Assembly: GCA_036525815.1 (NCBI GenBank) | Contig: DATCZQ010000184.1 | Location: forward strand, 60,337-124,336 | DNA length: 64,000 nt | Direction of reading: 5' to 3' | From: Yeosuana sp036525815 | Lineage (GTDB): Bacteria; Bacteroidota; Bacteroidia; Flavobacteriales; Flavobacteriaceae | Shown: in pieces, positions 25,131-33,883 of the stretch | Layout: each line of letters opens with the position of its first letter | Position numbering within the stretch: the stretch's first letter is position 1 | Notes under the pieces: model-generated | Databases searched by the model: none | What the model was told of the DNA's origin: nothing | The model's input: the letters and a program-made list of their open reading frames with translations, nothing else | Program-made: the position numbers and the translations under genes

Positions 25131-26378
25131 ATGGAAGTATTAAAAATTGCAACGGCTGGAAGTGTGGATGATGGTAAAAGTACCTTGATTGGACGTATAC
25201 TTTATGATACCAAATCATTAACTACCGATAAGTTAGAAGCCATTGAAAAAACCAGTAAACAAAAAGGCTATGATTATCTTGATTTTTCATTAGCAACGGA
25301 TGGTCTAGTGGCTGAAAGAGAGCAAGGAATTACTATTGATGTGGCTCACATCTATTTTTCAACGGCTAAAAAAAGTTATATTATTGCAGATACTCCAGGA
25401 CATGTCGAATATACACGGAATATGGTGACTGGAGCTTCAACATCACAAGCCTCTATTATTTTAATTGATGCCAGAAAGGGCGTGATTGAACAAACCAACC
25501 GTCATTTCTTCATCAATAATTTATTGCGAATTAAGGATATTGTAGTCGCTATTAACAAAATGGATTTAGTAGATTATTCTGAAGACATTTATAACAAAAT
25601 TAAAACCGATTTTGAGTCCTTAATGAGCAAGAGAGATTATCAGGATCAAAAAATTACCTTTATTCCGGTGAGTGCTTTAAAGGGAGACAATGTAGTGAAC
25701 AGATCTGATAAGATGCCCTGGTTTACAGGACAAAGTTTATTGGAACATTTAGAAGCATTAGACAAGAAAGACATATTTAATGTTGGGACGCCAAGATTCC
25801 CGGTGCAATATGTTATACGTCCTAAAACTGAAGACTTTCATGATTTTAGGGGCTATGCCGGTAAAGTGTATGGTGGTGAATTAAGTGTAGGTGATGATAT
25901 TGTGGTTTTACCATCACAAACAAAATCAAAAATAAAAGATATATACTTTTATAATGAAAAATATCAAACGGCTTCAAGACGCTCATCAGTGACTATCACC
26001 TTAGAAAATGACATCAATGTTAGCAGAGGCGATATGATTGTTAAGGATGGAGATTTACCAACTATAGATAAACAATTTACGGCCAATATTTGCTGGATGG
26101 ATGCTACGCAATTAACTACAAGCGGTAAATATATAGTACAACATGGCGTGAATAAAGTCTTAGCGAAAGTTGATAAAATTCATTATAAAATCAATCCTGA
26201 CTATTCAGGAATTGAAACCGATGTTACAGGGCTGAATGTAAATGATATTGCTCAGGTAACCTTCAAATTAAACAAGCCTATTTTTTATGACCAGTTTAAA
26301 AACCATAGAACCAATGGCTCGTTTATTTTAATTGATACACAAACAAATAACACTGTTGGAGCAGGGTTTATTCAATAG
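25131..26378 (+). CDS. cysN: Sulfate adenylyltransferase subunit 1 (GTPase)
   Basis: A 415-residue translational GTPase-like protein. GSVDDGKSTLIGR is the P-loop, DTPGHVEYTRNM the G3 motif and NKMD the G4 motif. GTP hydrolysis drives APS formation by CysD. The protein ends after the CysN beta-barrel domains and has no fused APS kinase domain (NodQ type). It is 46 bases after cysD and 49 before the sulfite reductase gene. Confidence 0.95.
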   Translation: MEVLKIATAGSVDDGKSTLIGRILYDTKSLTTDKLEAIEKTSKQKGYDYLDFSLATDGLVAEREQGITIDVAHIYFSTAKKSYIIADTPGHVEYTRNMVTGASTSQASIILIDARKGVIEQTNRHFFINNLLRIKDIVVAINKMDLVDYSEDIYNKIKTDFESLMSKRDYQDQKITFIPVSALKGDNVVNRSDKMPWFTGQSLLEHLEALDKKDIFNVGTPRFPVQYVIRPKTEDFHDFRGYAGKVYGGELSVGDDIVVLPSQTKSKIKDIYFYNEKYQTASRRSSVTITLENDINVSRGDMIVKDGDLPTIDKQFTANICWMDATQLTTSGKYIVQHGVNKVLAKVDKIHYKINPDYSGIETDVTGLNVNDIAQVTFKLNKPIFYDQFKNHRTNGSFILIDTQTNNTVGAGFIQ

Positions 26379-26396
26379 AAAATAATTAAAAAATGC

Positions 26397-26415
26397 TTTC
26401 CTGTTTCAGGAAAGG
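26397..26415 (+). other. Intergenic hairpin before the sulfite reductase gene
   Basis: CTTTCCTG and CAGGAAAG are perfect eight-base arms with a TTT loop, 13 bases before the reductase ATG at 26428. No T run follows, so translational or stability control is more likely than termination. Confidence 0.5.
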
Positions 26416-26427
26416 TCAGGTACGGTC

Positions 26428-28539
26428 ATGCAAAGTTTTAGAACGGAAATAGAAAATCCTATTATCGAAAAGGATATTATTGAATTAGCTCAAAAAATTG
26501 AGTTGTTCAATACAGGTAAAATTGATGAAGAAAAATTCAGAAGTCTTCGTTTGGCGCGGGGTGTTTATGGTCAGCGCCAAGAAGGTGTTCAGATGATTCG
26601 TATCAAATTACCTTTCGGAAAAGTCTTAAGTCATCAATTGCGAAGAATAGCCGATGTTTCAGACGAATATTCTCGTGGAAGATTGCATATCACGACACGT
26701 CAGGATATCCAAATTCATCATGTCGATTTAAACAGTACACCACAACTTTGGGCGGATTTAGAAAAGGATGAAGTCACCTTAAGAGAAGCTTGTGGGAATA
26801 CGGTTAGAAATGTCACAGCATCCGAAACTGCAGGCATCGATATTAAGGAGCCTTTTGATGTATCGCCTTATGCGGAGGCCGTTTTCAAATTCTTTTTAAG
26901 AAATCCCATATGCCAGGAAATGGGAAGAAAGTTTAAAGTGTCATTCTCATCATCAGATGAAGATACCGGACTTTCATACATGCATGATTTGGGTTTTATT
27001 GCTAAAATTGAAAAGGGCGAACGGGGTTTTAAAGTGATGCTTGGTGGTGGATTGGGTTCGCAACCACGTCATGCCGACGAGTTATATGAATTTTTGCCTT
27101 CAGATAAAATTATTCCGGTCATGGAAGGTGTTTTAAGGATTTTTGATCGTCATGGAGAACGCAGAAGCAGAGCAAAGGCCAGAATAAAATTCTTAATAAA
27201 AGACATTAGTTTAGAAGCTTTTAAGACATTAGTAGAAGCAGAACAAAAGGCCATTGAATTTAAATCAGTACCAATTGATTTTGAATCTTACCAGCCTTCT
27301 ATACCAGTTACAGTAACTGCACCAAAAGTTCAGATTATTGACCATAAGGCATATGAAACTTGGAAAGCAACAAATCTCATCCCTCAAAAGCAAGAAGGTT
27401 ATGTTGCCATTGGAGTAAAAGTGTTATTAGGAGATTTTTATACAGATAAAGCAAGACTGTTGGCTGATTTGGTGGAAAAATATGCGGCTGGAGAAATTCG
27501 ATTAACCTTGAGACAAAATATTTTAATACCATTTGTGAAGGAAGAGTTGGTACCATTTTTTTACTCTGAATTAGATAAACTGGGTTTTGCTGAAGCGGGT
27601 TATAATAAAGCAGTAGACATTACGGCTTGCCCGGGTACAGATACCTGTAACTTAGGAATTGCCAGTAGTACCGGGATTGCCGCAGAATTAGAGCGGGTTA
27701 TTAAAACCGAATATCCACAGTATTTAGAAAATAAGGATTTAGTTATAAAAATTAGTGGTTGTATGAATGCCTGTGGGCAGCATACTATGGCCAACATTGG
27801 GTTTCAGGGTATGTCAGTTCGTACACCGGATAAATTAGTTGCTCCGGCATTGCAGGTGTTATTAGGGGGAGGTAATCTGGGTGATGGAAACGGTTTGTTT
27901 GCTGATAAAGTTGTGAAAATTCCCAGCAGAAGAGGTCCGGAAGCTTTACGCAAAATTTTAAATGATTTTGAAGCCAATGCACAAGGTAAAACCTTTGTTG
28001 AGTATTATAAACTTACCGGAGAACGTTACTTCTATGACTTATTAAATGAGTTACAAGATGTAACAAATCTTACCCAACAAGATTTTATAGATTGGGGAAC
28101 CTCCGAAAAATATGAAAAAGCTATTGGTGTTGGGGAATGCGCTGGTGTGGTCATCGATTTGATTTCAACTTTATTCTTAGAAAGTGAAGAAAAAATTGAA
28201 GAGGCAAAATCCTCTTTTGAGGATAAAGTTTATTCTAGCGCCATTTATCATGCGTATAGTTCCATGGTCAATTCGGCCAAAGCACTGTTGTTAGCTGAAA
28301 ATATAAGCACGAATACTCAAGCCAACATTATCAGTCAGTTTGATGACACTTTTGTGTCAAGTGGAAAACTAGATTTAGGAGTTCCTTTTTCAGAGATGAT
28401 TTACCAAATAAAAGAATATGCTCCTACAGGAGCTTTTGCATTTAAATACATTGAAAATGCAAATCATTTTTTAAATAATGTAAAAGCTTTTAGGACGAAA
28501 GAACAAGAAAGTAATAGTGGTAAAAGGCATATTATTTAA
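26428..28539 (+). CDS. Ferredoxin-dependent sulfite (nitrite) reductase with C-terminal HEPN-like domain
   Basis: A 703-residue protein. Residues 1-560 are a two-repeat siroheme reductase (RLHITTRQDIQIHH; cluster cysteines in TACPGTDTCNLG and SGCMNACGQH). In this operon the substrate is sulfite, giving sulfide. About residues 565-700 form an extra all-helical domain with KVYSSAIYHAYSSMVNSAKALLL, which resembles HEPN-type helical domains and is not part of ordinary CysI or NirA (about 560 residues). No RX4-6H nuclease motif is evident in it, so a structural or regulatory role is more likely. Siroheme synthesis genes follow directly. Confidence 0.82.
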   Translation: MQSFRTEIENPIIEKDIIELAQKIELFNTGKIDEEKFRSLRLARGVYGQRQEGVQMIRIKLPFGKVLSHQLRRIADVSDEYSRGRLHITTRQDIQIHHVDLNSTPQLWADLEKDEVTLREACGNTVRNVTASETAGIDIKEPFDVSPYAEAVFKFFLRNPICQEMGRKFKVSFSSSDEDTGLSYMHDLGFIAKIEKGERGFKVMLGGGLGSQPRHADELYEFLPSDKIIPVMEGVLRIFDRHGERRSRAKARIKFLIKDISLEAFKTLVEAEQKAIEFKSVPIDFESYQPSIPVTVTAPKVQIIDHKAYETWKATNLIPQKQEGYVAIGVKVLLGDFYTDKARLLADLVEKYAAGEIRLTLRQNILIPFVKEELVPFFYSELDKLGFAEAGYNKAVDITACPGTDTCNLGIASSTGIAAELERVIKTEYPQYLENKDLVIKISGCMNACGQHTMANIGFQGMSVRTPDKLVAPALQVLLGGGNLGDGNGLFADKVVKIPSRRGPEALRKILNDFEANAQGKTFVEYYKLTGERYFYDLLNELQDVTNLTQQDFIDWGTSEKYEKAIGVGECAGVVIDLISTLFLESEEKIEEAKSSFEDKVYSSAIYHAYSSMVNSAKALLLAENISTNTQANIISQFDDTFVSSGKLDLGVPFSEMIYQIKEYAPTGAFAFKYIENANHFLNNVKAFRTKEQESNSGKRHII

Positions 28540-28547
28540 TTTTTTAT

Positions 28548-29327
28548 ATGGAGTTAATTACTAAAACACCCATGTTAACAGTTGTTGGTGCGGGGCCAGG
28601 AGATCCGGATCTGATGACACTTAAAGCCATAAAAGCTATTGAATCTGCTGATGTCATTTTGTATGATGCCCTTATTAATGAAGAGTTACTTAAATACGCG
28701 TCGCCTAATACAGAAATAATTTTTGTTGGAAAGCGAAAAGGATGTTATGCTTTTCAGCAGGAACAAATTAATGAACTTATTGTGAGCAGAGCAAAAAGTC
28801 ATGGTCATGTGGTTAGACTAAAAGGGGGTGATCCCTTTATTTTTGGTAGAGGTGCTGAAGAAATTGATTATGCCCAGCAATTTGATGTTGAAACCTATAT
28901 GGTTCCCGGTATTTCATCATCGTTTGCCGTCCCGGCTTATCAAGGTATTCCATTGACCAAGAGAGATGCGTCAGAAAGTTTTTGGGTGCTTACTGGGACT
29001 ACTCAATTTCATGAACTATCAAAAGATATTGTTTTAGCTGCGCAATCAACAGCCACGGTGGTCATTCTAATGGGTATGGGGAAATTGAATGAAATTGTTG
29101 ACATCTATAAATCTTTAGGAAAATATGATACTTCGGTTGCCATTATCCAAAATGGAACTACTAAAAAGGAAAAAGTTGGGTATGGTAAGATTAAAAACAT
29201 ACTTCAGGTCGTTGAAGAAAAACAATTATCCTCACCTGCTATTATCATAATAGGGGATGTTGTAAATAAAAGAGTAGCTTTATCGTCTATGATTCATGAT
29301 CATAAAAATAAATCCATTGCGGTTTAA
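28548..29327 (+). CDS. cobA: Uroporphyrinogen-III C-methyltransferase
   Basis: A 259-residue tetrapyrrole methyltransferase. VGAGPGDPDLMTLKAIKAIESADVILYD, VRLKGGDPFIFGRGAEE and the GISSSFAVPAYQGIPLTKR region are family hallmarks. It makes precorrin-2 from uroporphyrinogen III with two SAM. Its place next to the sulfite reductase shows that the product is siroheme. It corresponds to the C-terminal half of CysG. Confidence 0.92.
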   Translation: MELITKTPMLTVVGAGPGDPDLMTLKAIKAIESADVILYDALINEELLKYASPNTEIIFVGKRKGCYAFQQEQINELIVSRAKSHGHVVRLKGGDPFIFGRGAEEIDYAQQFDVETYMVPGISSSFAVPAYQGIPLTKRDASESFWVLTGTTQFHELSKDIVLAAQSTATVVILMGMGKLNEIVDIYKSLGKYDTSVAIIQNGTTKKEKVGYGKIKNILQVVEEKQLSSPAIIIIGDVVNKRVALSSMIHDHKNKSIAV

Positions 29328-29330
29328 GGA

Positions 29331-29924
29331 ATGGAAAGAAATAATTTATACCCGGTTTTTTTAAAACTCAACAATTTAAAAGTACTTATTGTAGGAGGCG
29401 GTTTTGTTGCGGAAGAAAAACTTACCTTTCTTTTAAAGTCAAGTCCAGATGCACATATAACACTGGTGTCTCCTATGTTTAGAGAAGGCACTTTGGATTT
29501 AGTTAAAAAAGGAGATATAACTTTGATACATGACGTTTATAGCAAAAAATATTTAAAAGGAAATCATATAGTTATTGCAACTACCAATGTTCCTGAAGTC
29601 AATGTAAAAATATATAAACACTGTAGGAAGAGAGGTGTTTTGGTAAATGTGGCCGATAATCCTCCTTTTTGTGATTTTTATATGGGTGGAATCGTTACAA
29701 AAGGTAATGTAAAAGTGGCAATTTCGACTAACGGAAAGTCACCGACAACGGCCAAAAGATTACGTCAGTTTTTTGAAGATGTGATTCCAGAGAATGTGGA
29801 TGATTTGGTTAAAAATTTAAATGACTATAGAAAAACAATTAAAGGTGATTTTGAACAGAAAGTAGATGCTTTAAACGAATTCACTAAAGGATTAATTGCA
29901 AGAAAAGAAGATCAATATGATTAA
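29331..29924 (+). CDS. Precorrin-2 dehydrogenase (siroheme synthase N-terminal type)
   Basis: A 197-residue NAD-dependent enzyme. YPVFLKLNNLKVLIVGGGFVAEEKL is the Rossmann start of the CysG N-terminal/Met8 family, and later ISTNGKSPTTAKRLRQFFEDVIPE is the conserved Ser/Asn segment. It oxidises precorrin-2 to sirohydrochlorin and perhaps inserts iron. It is three bases after cobA and overlaps the next gene by eight bases. Confidence 0.9.
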   Translation: MERNNLYPVFLKLNNLKVLIVGGGFVAEEKLTFLLKSSPDAHITLVSPMFREGTLDLVKKGDITLIHDVYSKKYLKGNHIVIATTNVPEVNVKIYKHCRKRGVLVNVADNPPFCDFYMGGIVTKGNVKVAISTNGKSPTTAKRLRQFFEDVIPENVDDLVKNLNDYRKTIKGDFEQKVDALNEFTKGLIARKEDQYD

Positions 29925-30969
29925 AACAGATATACTAATTATTGGCGCAGGACCAACGGGATTATTTACCGTTTTTGAAGCAGGATTATTAAAATTAAAA
30001 TGTCATATAATTGATGCTTTACCACAACCTGGAGGTCAATGTTCTGAGATATATCCTAAAAAACCCATTTATGATATTCCGGGATTTCCAGAAATATTGG
30101 CTGGTGATTTAACAAAAAATCTTTTAGAACAAGGAAAACAATTTGAGCCAGGTTTTACACTCGGAGAGCGCGCTGAAACCATCGAAAAGTTGGAAGACGA
30201 AACATTTATAGTAACTACCAACAAAGGGACCCAACATCATGCGCCGGTAGTGGCAATTGCAGGTGGCTTAGGCTCTTTTGAGCCCAGAAAGCCATTAATT
30301 GAAAATATAGCTTATTATGAAGAAAAGGGAGTAGAGTATTTTATAAAAGATCCTGAAGTTTATAGAAATAAAAAAGTAGTTATTTCTGGAGGTGGTGATT
30401 CGGCATTGGATTGGAGTATCTTTTTAGCTGATATGGCTTCTGAAGTGACGCTGATTCATAGAAGGAATGAGTTTAGAGGCGCCTTAGATTCTGTAGAGAA
30501 AGTAAGCAAATTAAAGGCTTTAGGTAAGATTAACCTCATTACGCCCGCTGAGGTAACGGCCTTATATGGGAATAAGAAGTTAGAAGGTATTACTATTACC
30601 AAAGAGGATGAAAAGATCTTATTAGATACAGATTATTTTATCCCTTTATTCGGTTTATCTCCAAAATTAGGTCCTATTGCTAATTGGGGGTTAGAGATAG
30701 AAAAAAATGCCATTAAAGTTGATCATACTTTAAATTATCAAACCAATATACCTGGTATTTTTGCTATTGGAGATGTCAATACGTATCCTGAAAAACTAAA
30801 ATTAATTCTCTGTGGATTTCATGAAGCAACCTTAATGTGTCAAGCGGCCTATAGAATTATCAATCCTGGAAAAAAGTATGTTTTAAAATATACGACCGTA
30901 AGTGGAGTTGATGGTTTTGACGGAACTCGTAAAGAAGCCCCAAAAGTTGTCATTCAATCAATAAAATAA
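29917..30969 (+). CDS. Ferredoxin-NADP reductase, thioredoxin-reductase-like type
   Basis: A 350-residue flavoprotein from the ATG at 29917 (MIKTDILIIGAGPTGLF); an in-frame upstream codon at 29896 lies deeper in the previous gene. FAD motif GAGPTGLF, NADP motif ISGGGDSALDW and the late AIGDVNTYPEKLKLILCGFHEA segment are seen. There is no CxxC redox pair, which separates type-2 ferredoxin-NADP reductases from thioredoxin reductases. Inferred role: electrons for the sulfite reductase. Confidence 0.88.
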   Translation: MIKTDILIIGAGPTGLFTVFEAGLLKLKCHIIDALPQPGGQCSEIYPKKPIYDIPGFPEILAGDLTKNLLEQGKQFEPGFTLGERAETIEKLEDETFIVTTNKGTQHHAPVVAIAGGLGSFEPRKPLIENIAYYEEKGVEYFIKDPEVYRNKKVVISGGGDSALDWSIFLADMASEVTLIHRRNEFRGALDSVEKVSKLKALGKINLITPAEVTALYGNKKLEGITITKEDEKILLDTDYFIPLFGLSPKLGPIANWGLEIEKNAIKVDHTLNYQTNIPGIFAIGDVNTYPEKLKLILCGFHEATLMCQAAYRIINPGKKYVLKYTTVSGVDGFDGTRKEAPKVVIQSIK

Positions 30970-31013
30970 AGTTTTATTGCCTAATTTTGTTTTTCTGAAC
31001 GAGATGTGAATCC

Positions 31014-31748
31014 ATGAAAAATTACAATATACGCTTAAAAGAGGATATAAAACCATTTACAAAACGCTTGTTTTATAACCTGTTTGATGAATTGGAAGAA
31101 GAAACTAAATATTTAAAAAATACTTTTTTAGAAATTTCATCAAAACTGTCTGTTGAAAACGCTGAAAATTTATGGGATGCGTTCCAAAAGCAGTTTTTAA
31201 CCATAAGAAGGAAACTAGATTTAGATGCAGCCTCCTTTTTGAAAAATGATCCGGCTTCCACCTGTATTGAAGAAGTTTATTTGGCATATCCGGGATTTTA
31301 TGCCATTTCAATATACAGATTAAGTCATCAACTACATCTTTTAAAAGTCCCAATCATTCCAAGAATGATGAGTGAATATGTGCATGGGATTACGGGGATT
31401 GATATCCATCCAGGCGCCACAATTGGGGAATCTTTTTTTGTTGACCATGGTACAGGTATTGTAATAGGTGAAACATCTGTTATCAAAAGTAATGTGAAGA
31501 TATTTCAAGGAGTTACCCTTGGTGGTCTTCAGGTTAAAAAAGATATGCAGTCTACCAAACGTCATCCCACTATTGAAGATCATGTCACCATTTATGCTAA
31601 CGCTACAATTTTAGGTGGCGATATTGTCATAGGTGCCAACAGTACCATAGGAGCCAATGTGTGGATTACACAATCTGTTCCTGAAAACTCATTAGTTACC
31701 TACCAAACAGAAATTAAAATAAGACTCAAAAAAAATGGAATCCATTAA
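31014..31748 (+). CDS. cysE: Serine O-acetyltransferase
   Basis: A 244-residue protein. The C-terminal half is a left-handed beta-helix with hexapeptide repeats (GIDIHPGATIGESFFVDHGTGIVIGETSVI, then GANSTIGANVWI), and catalytic His residues lie in GIDIHPG and VDHGTG. It makes O-acetylserine for CysM. The N-terminal 110 residues are helical as in the SAT family. It overlaps cysM by 14 bases. Confidence 0.9.
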   Translation: MKNYNIRLKEDIKPFTKRLFYNLFDELEEETKYLKNTFLEISSKLSVENAENLWDAFQKQFLTIRRKLDLDAASFLKNDPASTCIEEVYLAYPGFYAISIYRLSHQLHLLKVPIIPRMMSEYVHGITGIDIHPGATIGESFFVDHGTGIVIGETSVIKSNVKIFQGVTLGGLQVKKDMQSTKRHPTIEDHVTIYANATILGGDIVIGANSTIGANVWITQSVPENSLVTYQTEIKIRLKKNGIH

Positions 31749-32625
31749 AGGCATCTTAAGTCAAATAGGAAATACCCCGCTAGTAGAAGCAAGTCATTTA
31801 ATATCAAAAAAAGGGGTCAAGCTTTTTTTAAAATTAGAGGGGAATAATCCGGGCGGGAGTGTTAAGGATAGAGCGGCCTTTAATATGATTAACGAGGCGA
31901 TTAAAAGAGGTGATATTAAAAAAGGAGGCTATCTGGTGGAGGCAACAAGTGGGAATACAGGTATTGCTTTAGCTTTTATTGCCAATCTTTTTGGGTTGAA
32001 TATGATTCTTGTGATGCCTGAAAATTCTACTGAAGAACGTGTCAAAACAATGCGTGCTTATGGAGCCGAAGTTATTTTAACTTCAGGGGAAAAGGGCATT
32101 GAAGGCTCTAGAGATTTGGCCTTTCAATTAAGAGATGAAAAAGGATATACACTGTTGAATCAGTTTGAAAATCACGACAACTGGAGAGCACATTATAAAA
32201 CTACTGGGCCGGAAATCTGGAAAGATACCAATGGAAAAATAACACATTTTGTTTCCGCCATGGGTACTACTGGAACTATTATGGGTGTTTCTACTTATTT
32301 GAAGGAACAAAACAGAAATATTATTATTGTTGGAGCTCAACCAGAAGATGGTGCTAAAATTCCTGGTATCAGAAAATGGTCACCAGATTACATTCCTAAG
32401 TTTTTTGATAGGTCAAAAGTGGATAAGATCATAGAATTGAGTGAAATGGATGCTAAGGAGACAACAAAAAGGCTTGCTAGAGAAGAGGGGATTTTTGCAG
32501 GGATGAGTAGTGGAGGGTCCGTTTATAGTGCCTTACAAATAGCCGAATCAATTGAGAAAGGGGTAATTGTCGCCATAATTTGTGATAGAGGTGACAGGTA
32601 TTTATCGTCTGATTTATTTGATTAA
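31735..32625 (+). CDS. cysM: Cysteine synthase (O-acetylserine sulfhydrylase B type)
   Basis: A 296-residue PLP enzyme. The lysine in NPGGSVKDRAAF, the ATSGNTG loop and the MGTTGTIMGV phosphate loop identify it. The length (296) and FDRSKVDK region fit CysM rather than CysK. It combines O-acetylserine with sulfide from the upstream reductase. The start overlaps cysE, so the two enzymes are translationally coupled. It is the last gene of the cys operon. Confidence 0.9.
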   Translation: MESIKGILSQIGNTPLVEASHLISKKGVKLFLKLEGNNPGGSVKDRAAFNMINEAIKRGDIKKGGYLVEATSGNTGIALAFIANLFGLNMILVMPENSTEERVKTMRAYGAEVILTSGEKGIEGSRDLAFQLRDEKGYTLLNQFENHDNWRAHYKTTGPEIWKDTNGKITHFVSAMGTTGTIMGVSTYLKEQNRNIIIVGAQPEDGAKIPGIRKWSPDYIPKFFDRSKVDKIIELSEMDAKETTKRLAREEGIFAGMSSGGSVYSALQIAESIEKGVIVAIICDRGDRYLSSDLFD

Positions 32626-32652
32626 TTTGGCAATTTTTTTCATCAAATACTG

Positions 32653-32681
32653 TTTATAGAATAAATAATGTGTTATTTTTG
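32653..32681 (+). promoter_or_regulatory. Putative promoter of the metH-metF operon
   Basis: TATTTTTG at 32674-32681 matches the Bacteroidetes -7 box. TTTA at 32653-32656 is a near match to the -33 box with a short 17-base spacer. The riboswitch begins about 30 bases later. Confidence 0.5.
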
Positions 32682-32709
32682 CTCGCAAGTTCATTAACGT
32701 ATTAATATT

Positions 32710-32822
32710 GTTATCAAGAAAGGTTGAGGGAATAGACCCTGTGAAACCTTGGCAACCCTTTATTCTATTAAAGAAGGTGCTACGTTCTACTGATATTTTA
32801 TTTCGAATATTGGAAAGATAAC
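32710..32822 (+). ncRNA. SAM-I (S-box) riboswitch upstream of metH
   Basis: P1 is GTTATC (32710-32715) with GATAAC (32817-32822). The core repeats almost exactly that of the metY riboswitch: ATCAAGAAAGGTTGAGGGA, GACCCTGTGAAACC, TTGGCAACCC, GAAGGTGCTA. It senses SAM and controls the split metH and metF genes. Confidence 0.93.
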
Positions 32823-32872
32823 GAAAAGTTTTTTTACTTTTCTTGATGATATATTGATATAAATAATATCAA
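32823..32872 (+). promoter_or_regulatory. Expression platform of the second SAM-I riboswitch
   Basis: GAAAAGT and ACTTTTC (32823-32842) form a stem with a T-rich loop but without a following T run. A second stem, TTGATAT with ATATCAA (32854-32872), abuts the metH ATG at 32873. This layout differs from the metY copy and would suit translational control or a weak terminator. Both stems are AT-rich. Confidence 0.4.
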
Positions 32873-33877
32873 ATGTCAAACATACTACAAGCCTTACAAC
32901 AACGTATTTTAGTGTTGGATGGTGCCATGGGCACCATGTTGCAGCAATATAAGTTTACTGAAACTGATTTTAGAGGGGACCGATTCAAAGACTATCCAAC
33001 TTCTTTACAAGGGAATAATGACCTGTTGTCCATTACCCAACCAGAAGCCATAAAAACCATTCATGCCAAATATTTTGAGGCTGGAGCGGATATTGTTGAA
33101 ACTAATACATTTTCTGGGACCACCATTGCTATGGCAGATTATCAAATGGAAAATCTGGTATATGAATTGAATTATGAGTCCGCTAAAATAGCTAGAGAAG
33201 TTGCTGATGAATTCACAAAAAGAGAACCAAATAAACCCCGCTTTGTTGCTGGATCTATAGGGCCAACCAATAAAACCGCAAGTATGTCTCCAGATGTTAA
33301 TGACCCTGGTTTTAGGGCAGTAACTTTTGATGATCTCCGTATTGCTTATAAGCAACAAGTTGAAGCTCTAATTGATGGTGGCGTTGATTTACTTTTGGTA
33401 GAAACAGTCTTTGATACCTTAAATGCAAAAGCTGCTTTGTTTGCTATTGAAGAGGTTAAGGAAGAAAGAAATGTGGATATCCCTGTAATGCTTAGTGGAA
33501 CCATTACAGATGCAAGCGGGCGTACTTTATCAGGCCAAACAGCAGAAGCTTTTTTGATCTCAGTTTCACATATTCCATTATTATCAGTTGGTTTTAATTG
33601 TGCTTTGGGAGCGCATTTATTGCAGCCGCATTTAGAAGCTATTGCCAGCAAAACAGATTTCGCAATTTCTGCCCATCCCAATGCAGGGTTGCCTAATGCT
33701 TTTGGTGAATATGATGAATCACCTGAAGAAATGGGAGCGCAAATTGAGGAATATCTAAAAAAAGATTTAATCAATATTATTGGAGGCTGTTGTGGAACGT
33801 CTCCAGATCATATAAAAGTAATTGCCAGCATTGCTGCAAAATACAAACCAAGAAAAATATTGCAAGCTGCAATTTAA
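32873..33877 (+). CDS. metH: Methionine synthase, homocysteine S-methyltransferase module
   Basis: A 334-residue protein equal to the N-terminal homocysteine-binding module of MetH. VLDGAMGTMLQ opens the barrel; zinc-binding cysteines lie in GFNCALGA and in GGCCGTSPDH near the C-terminus. It activates homocysteine for methylation. The remaining MetH modules are in the next gene six bases downstream, so the enzyme is encoded as two subunits, as in other Flavobacteria. Confidence 0.92.
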   Translation: MSNILQALQQRILVLDGAMGTMLQQYKFTETDFRGDRFKDYPTSLQGNNDLLSITQPEAIKTIHAKYFEAGADIVETNTFSGTTIAMADYQMENLVYELNYESAKIAREVADEFTKREPNKPRFVAGSIGPTNKTASMSPDVNDPGFRAVTFDDLRIAYKQQVEALIDGGVDLLLVETVFDTLNAKAALFAIEEVKEERNVDIPVMLSGTITDASGRTLSGQTAEAFLISVSHIPLLSVGFNCALGAHLLQPHLEAIASKTDFAISAHPNAGLPNAFGEYDESPEEMGAQIEEYLKKDLINIIGGCCGTSPDHIKVIASIAAKYKPRKILQAAI

Positions 33878-33883
33878 ATAGTT

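Noticed and set aside
33005..33774. Minus-strand frames of 117 and 142 codons inside metH
   Set aside because: They lie wholly antisense to the conserved MetH homocysteine module and have Ser/Cys-rich random composition.
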